43,277 nucleotides of DNA from contig NZ_JAHKRO010000083.1 of assembly GCF_019396325.1 (NCBI RefSeq), forward strand, positions 1-43,277. Reading direction: 5' to 3'. The notes below the pieces were generated by a model. The model was given only the letters and a program-made list of their open reading frames with translations. It was not told the origin of the DNA and did not search any database. The position numbers and the translations under genes are program-made. Shown here in pieces: positions 31,286 to 39,558 of this stretch; the stretch's first letter is position 1, and each line of letters opens with the position of its first letter. Source of the DNA: Nonomuraea ceibae. GTDB taxonomy: Bacteria; Actinomycetota; Actinomycetes; Streptosporangiales; Streptosporangiaceae.

Positions 31286-31315
31286 TGATTCTGTGACCGC
31301 TTCTCGCCAGAATCA
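31286..31315. promoter_or_regulatory. 30-bp inverted repeat in the fxsA/fxsT divergent promoter
   Basis: TGATTCTG at 31286-31293 and CAGAATCA at 31308-31315 are exact reverse complements 14 bp apart (centre to centre two helical turns). It stands between the precursor and NB-ARC/TPR genes and is the best candidate operator for the peptide system; no dedicated DNA-binding regulator is evident in the cluster. Confidence 0.55.
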
Positions 31316-31361
31316 ATCTCAGGAGCGAAAATAAGGGGAAGACGAGAGGGGCTGAGGCGCC

Positions 31362-33896
31362 GTGGACGAGCAGGTCAGCACGCCGGAACCGGCACGGATG
31401 CCCGCAATCTGGGGCAAGAAGATCCCGGGTCGCAACAAGAATTTCACCGGGCGCGAAAGCCTGCTCGCCCAGTTGCGGGAGAGCATCACCACCTCCACCA
31501 AGGCCGCCGTCGTCCCGCTCCCCCAGGCCCTGCAAGGGCTCGGCGGCGTGGGCAAGACCCAGCTCGCCATCGAGTACGCCTGGCGCTACCGCGGCCACTA
31601 CGACCTCGTGTGGTGGGTGCCGGCCGACCAGCCGATGCTGGTCCCCAGCACGCTGGCGGCGCTCACCGACGATCTCAAGCTGCGCTCCCCCAGCAGCGTC
31701 GGCATCGACGAGGCCGCCGCGTCCGTGCGCGACGCCCTCCAGCGCGGCGACCCGGTCGACAAGTGGCTCCTGATCTTCGACAACGCCGACGACCCCGAGG
31801 GCATCAGGGACCTGATCCCCGAGGGCGGGCCCGGCCACGTGCTGATCACCTCGCGCAACAGCCGCTGGAGCGGGGTCGCCGAGACGGTGCCCGTCGACGT
31901 CTTCACCAAGGGCGAGAGCGTCGACTTCCTGCGCAAGCGCCTCCAGCGCGCCATCGAGCAGGACGAGGCCGAGCACCTGGCCACCGAGCTGGGCGACCTT
32001 CCGCTGGCGCTGGAGCAGGCGGCGGCCCTGCAGGTCATGACCGGCATGACCACCGACGAGTACATCGAGCAGCTCGCCCGCCAGACCCGGGCCGTGCTCG
32101 GGCTCGGCAAGTCCACCGAGTATCCGCTCTCCATGACCGCGGCCTGGCAGCTGTCGGTCCAGGAGATCGAGGCCCGGCTGCCCGAGGCGGCCGAGGTGCT
32201 GCGCTGCCTGGCCTTCTTCGGCCCCGATCCGATCCCGCGCGACATCTTCCGGCGGGCCAACAAGACCGGCACCCCGCGGATGGGCCCCATCCTGGCCAAC
32301 CCGCTCATGCTCAGCCAAGCTCTGGCCGAGCTCAACCGCTTCGCCCTGGTGAAGATCGAGCAGGAGGCCGGCACCGTCCAGGTCCACCGGCTCGTCCAGG
32401 CGCTCCTGCGCGACTCGCTCGCCGAGGACGAGCGCGAGGCCATCCGGCACGAGGTGCACCAGCTGCTGGCCGGCGGGGCGCCGACGAACCCCGAGGACAC
32501 CACGCAGTGGCCGGCCTTCTACGACCTGGTGCCGCACCTGAGGCCGGTCGGCATCGCCACGAGCACGCACGAGGCCGTGCAGGACTTCGCGATCAACATC
32601 GTCCGCTACCTCTACCGGGTGGCCAGCTACAACTCGGCGCAGGCGTTCGCCGAGGAGTTCCTCGAAAGCTGGTCGCGGCGGGGCGGCCCGCGAGACCACA
32701 ACGTGCTGCGCATCCGCAGGCAGCTGGGCAACGTGCTGTGGCAGATCGGCCGCTACGACGAGTCCCGCAGACTGAACGAGGAGACGCTCGAGCTGATGCG
32801 GGAGGAGTTCGGCCCGGAGCATCCGGAGACGCTCGGCGTCGCCCTCACCTTCGGCGCCAACCTGCGCGCGCAGGGCAAGTTCCGTGAGGCGTTCCAGCAG
32901 GACACCGCCACGCTGGACGCCTACGAGAGGGTGTTCGGCGCCACCGATCCGGCCACCCTGCGCGTGATCAACAATCTCGCGCTCGACCACGCCCTGCTCA
33001 GCGAGTACGAGACCGCCCGCAGGCTCCAGCAGCTGGCCTTCCTGGAGCTGTCGAGCACGCGCGCGGACGTGAGCAAGTGGGACGTGCAGATGTACTGGAA
33101 CGGCCTGGCCCGGGTGGTGCGGGCCTGCGGCGACCACGCGCAGGCGTGCGACTTCGGCGAGGAGGCCTACGCACACGGCTGCCGCGAGCTGCAGGTCGAG
33201 CACCAGCTCACGCTCATGACGGCCCGTGACCTGTCCATCGCCCGCCGGCGGATCGGCGACGTCGCCGGGGCGCTGGAGCTGATCGAGGAGACGCACGCGC
33301 GGCTGGTCAAGCTCTTCGGCTCCCAGCATCCCGAGACGATGGCCGCGATGGTCGCCCTGAGCAACACGCTGCGCCAGAGCGGGCGCGAGGAGGAGGCGAT
33401 GGCGCTGGCCCGGACGGTGCTCCCCCGCTACCAGGAGGTCTTCGGCCCGCAGCACCCCTTCACCTACGGCTGCCAGATCAACCTGGCCCTGCTCTACCGT
33501 CTGCGCGGCGACGTCCGACGGGCCGGCGAGCTCGACCGCGAGGCGCGCGACGGGCTGCGGGAGGTGCTCGGCGAGCGCCACCGCTACACGTTCGCGGGCT
33601 CCGTCAACCTGGCCAGTGACCTGGCCGCCCTCGGCGACGTCGCCGGGGCGCGCGAGCTGGGCAGGCGGACCTACCAGCAGGTGCACGACTTCTTCGGCGA
33701 CCGGCATCCGCTGACGCTCTCGGCGGCCGTCAACCTGGCCATGGACCTGCGCGCCTCGGGCAGCGTCGCCGAGGCCGAAGACCTGTACGAGACCACCCTG
33801 GCGCGCTACAGGGAGTTCCCGAAGGACCATCCCGAACGGCTCCACGCCACGACCGGTGAGCGCTTCAACTGGGACTTCGACCCGCTCACGCTGTGA
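31362..33896 (+). CDS. NB-ARC/tetratricopeptide-repeat protein of the FxSxx-COOH system (FxsT-like)
   Basis: The 844-residue STAND-type protein has a P-loop 'GLGGVGKTQLAIEYAWRY' (59-76), Walker B 'KWLLIFDNADDPEGI', an 'HVLITSRNSRW' block and the GLPLA-like 'LGDLPLALEQAAAL', then a winged-helix region and, from about residue 425, a long array of kinesin-light-chain-type TPRs with 'FGPEHPETL' and 'FGPQHPFTYG' repeats. Such proteins are annotated as tetratricopeptide proteins of the FxSxx-COOH system, where their role is unknown; STAND ATPases usually sense a ligand and oligomerise. GTG at 31362 follows GAGG. There is no N-terminal effector domain: only about 30 residues precede the NB-ARC domain. 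It overlaps the convergent HExxH gene by 11 bp. Confidence 0.85.
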   Translation: MDEQVSTPEPARMPAIWGKKIPGRNKNFTGRESLLAQLRESITTSTKAAVVPLPQALQGLGGVGKTQLAIEYAWRYRGHYDLVWWVPADQPMLVPSTLAALTDDLKLRSPSSVGIDEAAASVRDALQRGDPVDKWLLIFDNADDPEGIRDLIPEGGPGHVLITSRNSRWSGVAETVPVDVFTKGESVDFLRKRLQRAIEQDEAEHLATELGDLPLALEQAAALQVMTGMTTDEYIEQLARQTRAVLGLGKSTEYPLSMTAAWQLSVQEIEARLPEAAEVLRCLAFFGPDPIPRDIFRRANKTGTPRMGPILANPLMLSQALAELNRFALVKIEQEAGTVQVHRLVQALLRDSLAEDEREAIRHEVHQLLAGGAPTNPEDTTQWPAFYDLVPHLRPVGIATSTHEAVQDFAINIVRYLYRVASYNSAQAFAEEFLESWSRRGGPRDHNVLRIRRQLGNVLWQIGRYDESRRLNEETLELMREEFGPEHPETLGVALTFGANLRAQGKFREAFQQDTATLDAYERVFGATDPATLRVINNLALDHALLSEYETARRLQQLAFLELSSTRADVSKWDVQMYWNGLARVVRACGDHAQACDFGEEAYAHGCRELQVEHQLTLMTARDLSIARRRIGDVAGALELIEETHARLVKLFGSQHPETMAAMVALSNTLRQSGREEEAMALARTVLPRYQEVFGPQHPFTYGCQINLALLYRLRGDVRRAGELDREARDGLREVLGERHRYTFAGSVNLASDLAALGDVAGARELGRRTYQQVHDFFGDRHPLTLSAAVNLAMDLRASGSVAEAEDLYETTLARYREFPKDHPERLHATTGERFNWDFDPLTL

Positions 33897-35190
33897 TGCG
33901 CCCGTTCCTGGCGATCCAGGCCTCGCGGTGCCCGCCGGCCTCCGCCCTGGCCGCGGCCAGGGCCTCGGCGGGCACCGGCTCGGTGAGCCAGGCCGACAGA
34001 GTGGTGCGCATGGCGGTGACGAACTGCTTGCCGGCCGCGTTGAGCCGTCCGCTGTCGAGCAGGGTCCCCGTCACCTCGTGCGCCGACTCGCGCCACCGGC
34101 CGAACTCGATGTGCGGGCGCAGGTCGGTCTCGTGTGCCCGCTGCCGCCGCCAGAACCCCGCCACGCCCAGATACGCGTACGCGCCCTGGATCAGGCCGGA
34201 CAGCGGGCGCGGGTCGGGCCGCCAGGGGGCGTAGTAGCGGCGGCCGTCGTCCGGTTCCAGCAGGTCCATGACGTCCAGGACGGCGCCGAGCTTGGCATGC
34301 TGCACCTCGTGGGCGAAGGTGGAGGCCAGCCAGCGGCCGTCGGGCGGGGTGGACATCGCGATCGCGCCGAACCGGCCGGCCGCCGAGGCGCTGTTCATGC
34401 CCTGGGCCGGGGGCCGGATCGGGGTGAGCACGGTGATGATCGCGCCCAGCTCCTGGGCGATGGTCCAGTGGTGCCGCAGGAGCATCCGCCATGACGCGTC
34501 CAGGCACGCCTGCCAGGCACGGAGCTCGGCTGCGGGCAGGCGGCCGTCGACGACCGTCTCGCTGGTCCACCGGTGCGGGTCGAGGTCGTCGACGAGCAGG
34601 CTGAGTCCCTCGTCGCCGGTCCGGATCCGGGCCAGCGGCTCCCAGCCGGGCTGCTCCCGTTCTCCGGCCAGGACGCGCCTCCCGCCGGCCTCGACCACGC
34701 CGTCGGCGTGCACGCGCAGCTCGACCAGGTCGGCGGCGCCGGGGAGGACGAGCTGTCCGAGGGAGGGCAATGTGACCCGGCCCCGCGGCGCGGGCGCCTC
34801 CGTCCGGCACGCGACCCCGGCCCGCACGGCCGCCGCCGCGGCCACCGCTCCGAGCTGCGCGGCCCCGCCGTACGGGCCGGACGCGGGATCGTCCGGCGGT
34901 GCCCCGTCCCCACGGGTCAGGGCTTGTACGGTGTGCGCGGCCCAGCCGCCGACGGCGGGGTGGCCGAGCACGGCGTCGACCGCGTCCGGGCGCTTCTTCT
35001 CGATGCCCGCGAGCACGTCGTACGCGTGCTCCACCTCCTTCGCCCCGGCCAGCCGCGCGACGCCGAGCACCAGCAGGCGGTGCTTGCTGCGCTCGGCCGC
35101 GACGAGGTGGCGCATGGCCGCGGCCCCGCCCCCGCCGGCCGCCAGCCGGGACAGCACCTCGCCGGGCAAGCGGTGGGAGCGTGGTTCCAT
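33886..35190 (-). CDS. HExxH-motif protein, alpha-ketoglutarate-HExxH peptide beta-hydroxylase family
   Basis: The 434-residue protein carries His-Glu-Val-Gln-His at 294-298 within 'WLASTFAHEVQHAKLGAVLD', followed by 'RYYAPWRPDPRPLSGLIQGA', the conserved block that defines the HEXXH-motif proteins of RiPP clusters. Although the motif looks like a zinc protease, members associated with cyclophane-forming radical SAM enzymes have been reported to be iron/alpha-ketoglutarate-dependent peptide beta-hydroxylases. Here it likely hydroxylates a beta-carbon of the precursor, but proteolysis of the leader remains an alternative. ATG at 35190 with AAGGGA upstream lies 10 bp after the radical SAM stop, so the two share a transcript. 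Confidence 0.82.
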   Translation of the reverse strand: MEPRSHRLPGEVLSRLAAGGGGAAAMRHLVAAERSKHRLLVLGVARLAGAKEVEHAYDVLAGIEKKRPDAVDAVLGHPAVGGWAAHTVQALTRGDGAPPDDPASGPYGGAAQLGAVAAAAAVRAGVACRTEAPAPRGRVTLPSLGQLVLPGAADLVELRVHADGVVEAGGRRVLAGEREQPGWEPLARIRTGDEGLSLLVDDLDPHRWTSETVVDGRLPAAELRAWQACLDASWRMLLRHHWTIAQELGAIITVLTPIRPPAQGMNSASAAGRFGAIAMSTPPDGRWLASTFAHEVQHAKLGAVLDVMDLLEPDDGRRYYAPWRPDPRPLSGLIQGAYAYLGVAGFWRRQRAHETDLRPHIEFGRWRESAHEVTGTLLDSGRLNAAGKQFVTAMRTTLSAWLTEPVPAEALAAARAEAGGHREAWIARNGRITA

Positions 35191-35200
35191 GGAGTTCCCT

Positions 35201-36409
35201 TCACGTGGAGGATCGCCGCAGGTCTCTGACGAGACGCGAGTGGATGTGCCCGATCAGCCGGTAGAGGTCGTAGCAGTAGACCGAGGGATTGCGGAACCCG
35301 GTGCCCGGCCGGTAGCGGTGCGGGTAGAGGCCGGCGCCGCACACCCTGCCGAACCGGCACGATTTGCAGGTGTCGCTCAGCGCCTCCCAGCCGAGTTGCC
35401 TGGCGACCATGCCGGGATGCTCCAGGGCCAGGTCGAAGGGATGGTCGACGATGTTGAGGCCGGTGGCGGGCGCGCCGTGCTGCACCACCTTGAGCGCGTC
35501 GGTCTGCTCGATCGTGCCGTCGGTCTCGATCACCACGAGGCTCGTCGGGGTCAGGCCCACCGATTCGCTGGCGGACTTGCCGCCCAGGAGCATGTGGATG
35601 ATCTCCTCGAAGAGGCGGACGACGGTCTCGCCGCTGGAGCCGTACCAGCGGTCGAAGACGGCGACGAGCCAGTCACCGTAGGGCGTCTTCTTGGGGTCGG
35701 GAGAGCGGCCGGGCGGCGGTGACTCCCAGGTGCCGTGCGGCAGCAGGAAGTCGATCATCGGCGGCCTGAACTCCAGGAGCGCCTCGTAGGTCTCGACGGG
35801 GTGGTTGGCCAGGTCGACCGTGCACAGCAGGCCGCTGTAGAGGTGCTCGAAGGGCGGGCTCGTCAGCAGGCGGAGCGCCTTGGCGACCGGCTCGTAGCTG
35901 CCGCGGCCGTCGGAGAAGCGGCGGTTGCGGTCGTTGCCGCGCGGGCTGCCGTCGAGGCTCACGCCGACCTTGACGTCGAGGTCGGCGAAGCAGCGCAGCG
36001 CGTCGTCGTCGAGGAGGACGCCGTTGGTCTGCACCGCCGCGTCGACGCGCAGGCCAGGACCGGCGTGGGCTCTGATGGTCTCCACGGCGTCGCGCAGGTA
36101 GGCGTGGCCGACCAGGAGCGGCTCGCCGCCGTGCAGGATGAGCCGGACGGAGTCGACCTGGTGGCGTTCGGCGTGCTCGGTGATGCGGGCGGCGGCGGTG
36201 GTGATGAGCTCGGGCGCCATGATCTTGGGGCGTGATCGCCAGCTCTGGTCGGCCAGGGTGTAGACGTAGCAGTAGTCGCACGCCAGATTGCACCGGCTGT
36301 GCACTTTCAGGAGAAATTGCCGGAAGGGCCGGGGCTCCCAGCCGTCCTGCAGCATTTGGGGCACATCGAGGGTGGCGGGCCACTCTCGTGCTGGTTCTTG
36401 GAATGTCAC
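35201..36409 (-). CDS. fxsB: Radical SAM/SPASM peptide maturase, FxsB-like cyclophane synthase
   Basis: The 402-residue enzyme has the radical SAM cluster Cys40-x3-Cys44-x2-Cys47 in 'VHSRCNLACDYCYVYTLADQ', the SAM-binding 'RLILHGGEPLLVG', and 'VDAAVQTNGVLLDDDALRCF' and 'VKVGVSLDGSP' strands. The C-terminal SPASM region has 'CKSCRFGRVCGAGLYPHRY' and a final 'NPSVYCYDL' cysteine, ligands for auxiliary iron-sulfur clusters. The whole arrangement is that of FxsB-type maturases that act on FxSxx-COOH precursors. GTG at 36409 is taken as start; TTG at 36454 is a weaker alternative. It is followed after 10 bp by the HExxH gene. Confidence 0.9.
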   Translation of the reverse strand: MTFQEPAREWPATLDVPQMLQDGWEPRPFRQFLLKVHSRCNLACDYCYVYTLADQSWRSRPKIMAPELITTAAARITEHAERHQVDSVRLILHGGEPLLVGHAYLRDAVETIRAHAGPGLRVDAAVQTNGVLLDDDALRCFADLDVKVGVSLDGSPRGNDRNRRFSDGRGSYEPVAKALRLLTSPPFEHLYSGLLCTVDLANHPVETYEALLEFRPPMIDFLLPHGTWESPPPGRSPDPKKTPYGDWLVAVFDRWYGSSGETVVRLFEEIIHMLLGGKSASESVGLTPTSLVVIETDGTIEQTDALKVVQHGAPATGLNIVDHPFDLALEHPGMVARQLGWEALSDTCKSCRFGRVCGAGLYPHRYRPGTGFRNPSVYCYDLYRLIGHIHSRLVRDLRRSST

Positions 36410-36518
36410 CGCGCAACACCCCGTGCCTGCCCCGGGAACTTGTGTAATCCGCAATGCTAGCCGAGTCCCGGCCGATTGAGGAGACCAGCCTTAACGCCCA
36501 TAAAAGCGCGGCCATTAA

Positions 36519-38813
36519 TCACGGTGGATCGTCGCGGAATTCCATGAAATCGATGAGCACGAGGGCCAGGCCGTGCCGGGCGAGCGAGGTGTCGGGGTGG
36601 TCGGCGCCCAGCACCCGTTCCCGGTGGGCCAGCACCCGCTCGTACGCCTCCTTCGCGTCCTCGAACCGGCCCCTCTTGTGCAGGGTGGTGGCGAGGTCGT
36701 ACAGGGTGAGCAGCGTGTCGGGGTGCTCCTCGCCGAGGACCCGCTTACGATCGGCCAGCACCTGCCGCAGGTCCGTCTCCGCCTCCTGGTACAGCTCCAG
36801 GTCGGCCAGGACGGTGGCCAGGTTGTGCCGCGTGTTCAGGGTCTGCGGGTGGTCCGGGCCGAGGACGCGCCGCTGGTTGTCCAGCGTGTCCCGATACGAC
36901 TCCGCCGCCTTGCGGAACTCCTCGCGCGACTGCAGCGCCCGGCCGAGGTGGTGCCCGGTGAGCAGCGTGTCCGGATGGTCGGCGCCGAGGACGCGCCTGC
37001 GGTCGTCCAGGACCTCGCGGTAGTACTTCTCCGCCTCGCGGAGATTGCCCTGCCGGTGCAGGTTGGCGGCCAGGTTGTGCCGCGTGAGCAGCGTGTCGGG
37101 ATGGTCGGGGCCGAGCACCCGCTCCCGGTCGGCCAGCACCTTGCGCAGCTCGTCCTCCGCCTGCCGGAAGCTGCCCCGTTTGTGCAGCAGGATGGCCAGG
37201 CTGTGCCGGAGCTGGAGCAGGGCCGGGTCACGGGCCGACAGCGTCCCGGTGACGCGGACGGCCTCGTCGGCGAGCTGCGAGGCGTCGGGATAGGAGCCGT
37301 ACTCGCGCAGCACGTCGATGACGGTCGACGTGCTTGAGGCCAGCCCGCGCAGGAGGTCGCGCGGAGGGTTGCCGGGGCAGCGGCCGATGAGGGCGCGCAG
37401 ATGGGCTTCCAGCAGGACCCCCATCGGCCAGTCGTACGGCTGCGCGGGGTCGAGCTCGCCCAGTTCGGCGTGCAGCAGGTGCAGGGCGATCGCCCAGGCC
37501 CGCTGCTGGACATCGCTGCGCTGGGGCGGGATGCGCAGCCGCGGCGGCCTGGCCACCCGCAGCGTCTCGGCCACCAGCGGGTGCAGCCGGAAGCCGGGGA
37601 TGTCGCCGTCGGAGGTCGGGTCGGTGAGACCGACCCTGGCCAGGGCCTCGATCGCGACGGCGACCTGGTTGGAGGTGGCTCCGATGAGCGCGCCGAGCCG
37701 GCCCGGGTGCAGCAGGCCGGAGGGGATGGTGTGCGCGTCGGCGAGCTGGGCCATCACCAGGGCGATGGTGGAGGCCTCCTTCACCTGCTGGTCCCGGAGC
37801 GTGCGCAACGACAGCTGCCAGGTCCTGGCCACCACCTGCCGGTCCGGCGGCGGCTGGGAGGTGTCGGGGCGCAGGTCCAGGATGCCCACCATGTCCCCTT
37901 CGAGAGCCTGCTGGTAGGCGGCGAAGGTGCGGAAGGCGCTGTGCGGCCACGCGATGAGGGTTCCGGCCAGGTGCAGCGCCAGGGGCAGGCACTGCAGCCT
38001 GCGGGCGAGCTCGGCGGCGCGGTCCGTGTCGGGCGCTTCGGGGGCCAGGTCGCGCAGCATCTGCGCCGCGGCCCCCTCGTCGATCGGCTCGATCGCGTGC
38101 ACCTCGCACAGCGGCCCCCACGTCCGGGGGTCACGGTCGCGGGAGGTCACCACGGTCACGCACATCCGGCTGGTGCGGATCCACCCGTTGCCCTCGCCGG
38201 CGGCGCCTCCGGGCGGGGCCAGCACGGCGTGCGGGTCGTCGGCGTTGTCGAGGATCAGCGCGAACCCGCCGACCTTGCCGGTGCGCCGGACCGCGCCCCA
38301 GAAGACGTCGGCGGCGTTGCGCCGGCCGGCCAGCGCGTCCTGGACGTTCTCCGGCGGGACCCCGAGGTCGTCCTGCGCCACCTGCAGGAGCAGCGTCTCC
38401 ACCTGGCCGCGGCTGGTGGCCTCGACCCACCAGACCACCCGCTGCTGCTGGCGGAACTCCTCGGCGAGCTTGAGCGCGATCGTCGTCTTGCCCAGGCCGC
38501 CCATGCCGCCGAGGACCTGCACCGGCGCGCCCGGCGCCGCGGCCGCCTGCCGTAGCCGCCGCATCAGGTCCTCGCGGCCGCGGACGGAGCCCGGCAGGCG
38601 GCCGATGGGCGCCTCGACCGAGCCGATCACGCCCGGGACGTCGGGGGCGTCGGCCCGCACGGTGGGGCGGTGACCGGAAACTCCCCTGGCCAGGGTGGCG
38701 CGCCTGCGGCGCCGGTCCCGCCACAGGCCCGCCATCGGCGGCACCGCGATCAGCGCCGCGGGCACCGCGAGCAGAGCAGCGATCACACCGGCGATCGTCG
38801 CCACCAACTCCAT
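36519..38813 (-). CDS. Membrane-anchored NB-ARC/TPR protein upstream of fxsB
   Basis: The 764-residue protein begins with a hydrophobic helix (residues about 5-30) followed by Arg-rich 'WRDRRRRRATLARG', i.e. a membrane anchor with a cytosolic body. The NB-ARC domain has P-loop 'LGGMGGLGKTTIALKLAEEF' (101-120), Walker B 'FALILDNADDPHAVL', 'CVTVVTSRDRD' and 'LQCLPLALHLAGTLI'. Five near-identical 42-residue TPRs close the protein, each with 'LGxDHPDTLLTRHNLA'-like cores, from about residue 550 to 758. It lies 109 bp upstream of the maturase start on the same strand and may be in its operon. It is clearly distinct from the 844-residue protein (own anchor, shorter repeat array). Its role, probably sensing or scaffolding, is inferred. 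Confidence 0.85.
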   Translation of the reverse strand: MELVATIAGVIAALLAVPAALIAVPPMAGLWRDRRRRRATLARGVSGHRPTVRADAPDVPGVIGSVEAPIGRLPGSVRGREDLMRRLRQAAAAPGAPVQVLGGMGGLGKTTIALKLAEEFRQQQRVVWWVEATSRGQVETLLLQVAQDDLGVPPENVQDALAGRRNAADVFWGAVRRTGKVGGFALILDNADDPHAVLAPPGGAAGEGNGWIRTSRMCVTVVTSRDRDPRTWGPLCEVHAIEPIDEGAAAQMLRDLAPEAPDTDRAAELARRLQCLPLALHLAGTLIAWPHSAFRTFAAYQQALEGDMVGILDLRPDTSQPPPDRQVVARTWQLSLRTLRDQQVKEASTIALVMAQLADAHTIPSGLLHPGRLGALIGATSNQVAVAIEALARVGLTDPTSDGDIPGFRLHPLVAETLRVARPPRLRIPPQRSDVQQRAWAIALHLLHAELGELDPAQPYDWPMGVLLEAHLRALIGRCPGNPPRDLLRGLASSTSTVIDVLREYGSYPDASQLADEAVRVTGTLSARDPALLQLRHSLAILLHKRGSFRQAEDELRKVLADRERVLGPDHPDTLLTRHNLAANLHRQGNLREAEKYYREVLDDRRRVLGADHPDTLLTGHHLGRALQSREEFRKAAESYRDTLDNQRRVLGPDHPQTLNTRHNLATVLADLELYQEAETDLRQVLADRKRVLGEEHPDTLLTLYDLATTLHKRGRFEDAKEAYERVLAHRERVLGADHPDTSLARHGLALVLIDFMEFRDDPP

Positions 38814-38988
38814 GTCTCTACGCTATGAGGACATTAACCATAAAGAGGAAATTCACCGAGGATGGCAGGCGCGTAACCGTATCCTCACCGCGCGGATATC
38901 ATCCGGCGCGCTCGCGGATAATTGACACTCCCCCATTCCCCGTCCGGACATTTCGAACTTCCCGCTCCGATTACTGCAAACTGTCCGG

Positions 38989-39468
38989 TCAAGTCAGGCC
39001 GTGGAAGCGGCGGTGGAGGGTGCGGATCTGGGCGGCCAGGTCCGGGGCCGGGCCGTCCACCACCGCGTCCGGGACGACCTCCCGGATGCCGAGCGGCCGG
39101 ACCGGCGGCCCGGCGACGCCCATCTCGGCGAGCCACTGCCCGAGCTGCTCCGACGAGGACGCGTACACGATCCGGCCCAGGCCCACCCAGCCGTGCGCGG
39201 CCGCGCACATCGGGCAGTGCTCGCCGGAGGTGTAGACGGTGGCGGCGGCGCGTTCGGCGGGGGTGAGGTGGGCGGCCGCCCAGCGGGCGATCTCGAACTC
39301 GGGGTGGCGGGTGTGGTCGCCGGTGGCCACCACGTGGTTGTGGTCCTCCAGCAGGACGACGCCGTCGGCCGAGACGAGCAGGGAGCCGAACGGCTCGTCG
39401 CCGGCGGCCAGCGCCTCGGCGGCGAGCTCGGCGCATCGGCGCAGGTGACGAAGGTCTGTCTCGTTCAT
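38989..39468 (-). CDS. Cytidine/deoxycytidylate-deaminase-family nucleobase deaminase
   Basis: The 159-residue protein has the zinc-deaminase motifs: His-Pro-Glu in 'GDHTRHPEFEIARWAAAHL' (His ligand and catalytic Glu) and Pro-Met-Cys with the adjacent Cys in 'VYTSGEHCPMCAAAHGWVG'. The pattern is nearest to guanine-deaminase/tRNA-adenosine-deaminase-like proteins (for example GuaD-type), acting on free bases or nucleosides; the C-terminal 'LAAQIRTLHRRFHG' resembles the guanine deaminase end. ATG at 39468. The 175-bp gap to the NB-ARC gene is AT-richer and without recognisable genes. Confidence 0.88.
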   Translation of the reverse strand: MNETDLRHLRRCAELAAEALAAGDEPFGSLLVSADGVVLLEDHNHVVATGDHTRHPEFEIARWAAAHLTPAERAAATVYTSGEHCPMCAAAHGWVGLGRIVYASSSEQLGQWLAEMGVAGPPVRPLGIREVVPDAVVDGPAPDLAAQIRTLHRRFHGLT

Positions 39469-39558
39469 GGAACCACCCTGCCACGCCACCCTGCCATGCC
39501 CGCCACGACCTCCTCACCGCCCGAAAATGGGTTGATCGGCCGTACTAGCCTTGGAGGA

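Noticed and set aside
33886..35190. HExxH protein as an ordinary zinc protease
   Set aside because: The surrounding residues and RiPP context fit the HEXXH-motif family better than known metalloproteases, although leader cleavage cannot be excluded from sequence alone.
38814..38988. Additional small precursor gene in the AT-richer gap beside the NB-ARC gene
   Set aside because: No frame with a ribosome-binding site or an FxSxx-like end was found; GTCCGGAC and TTCGAA palindromes are too short to call.
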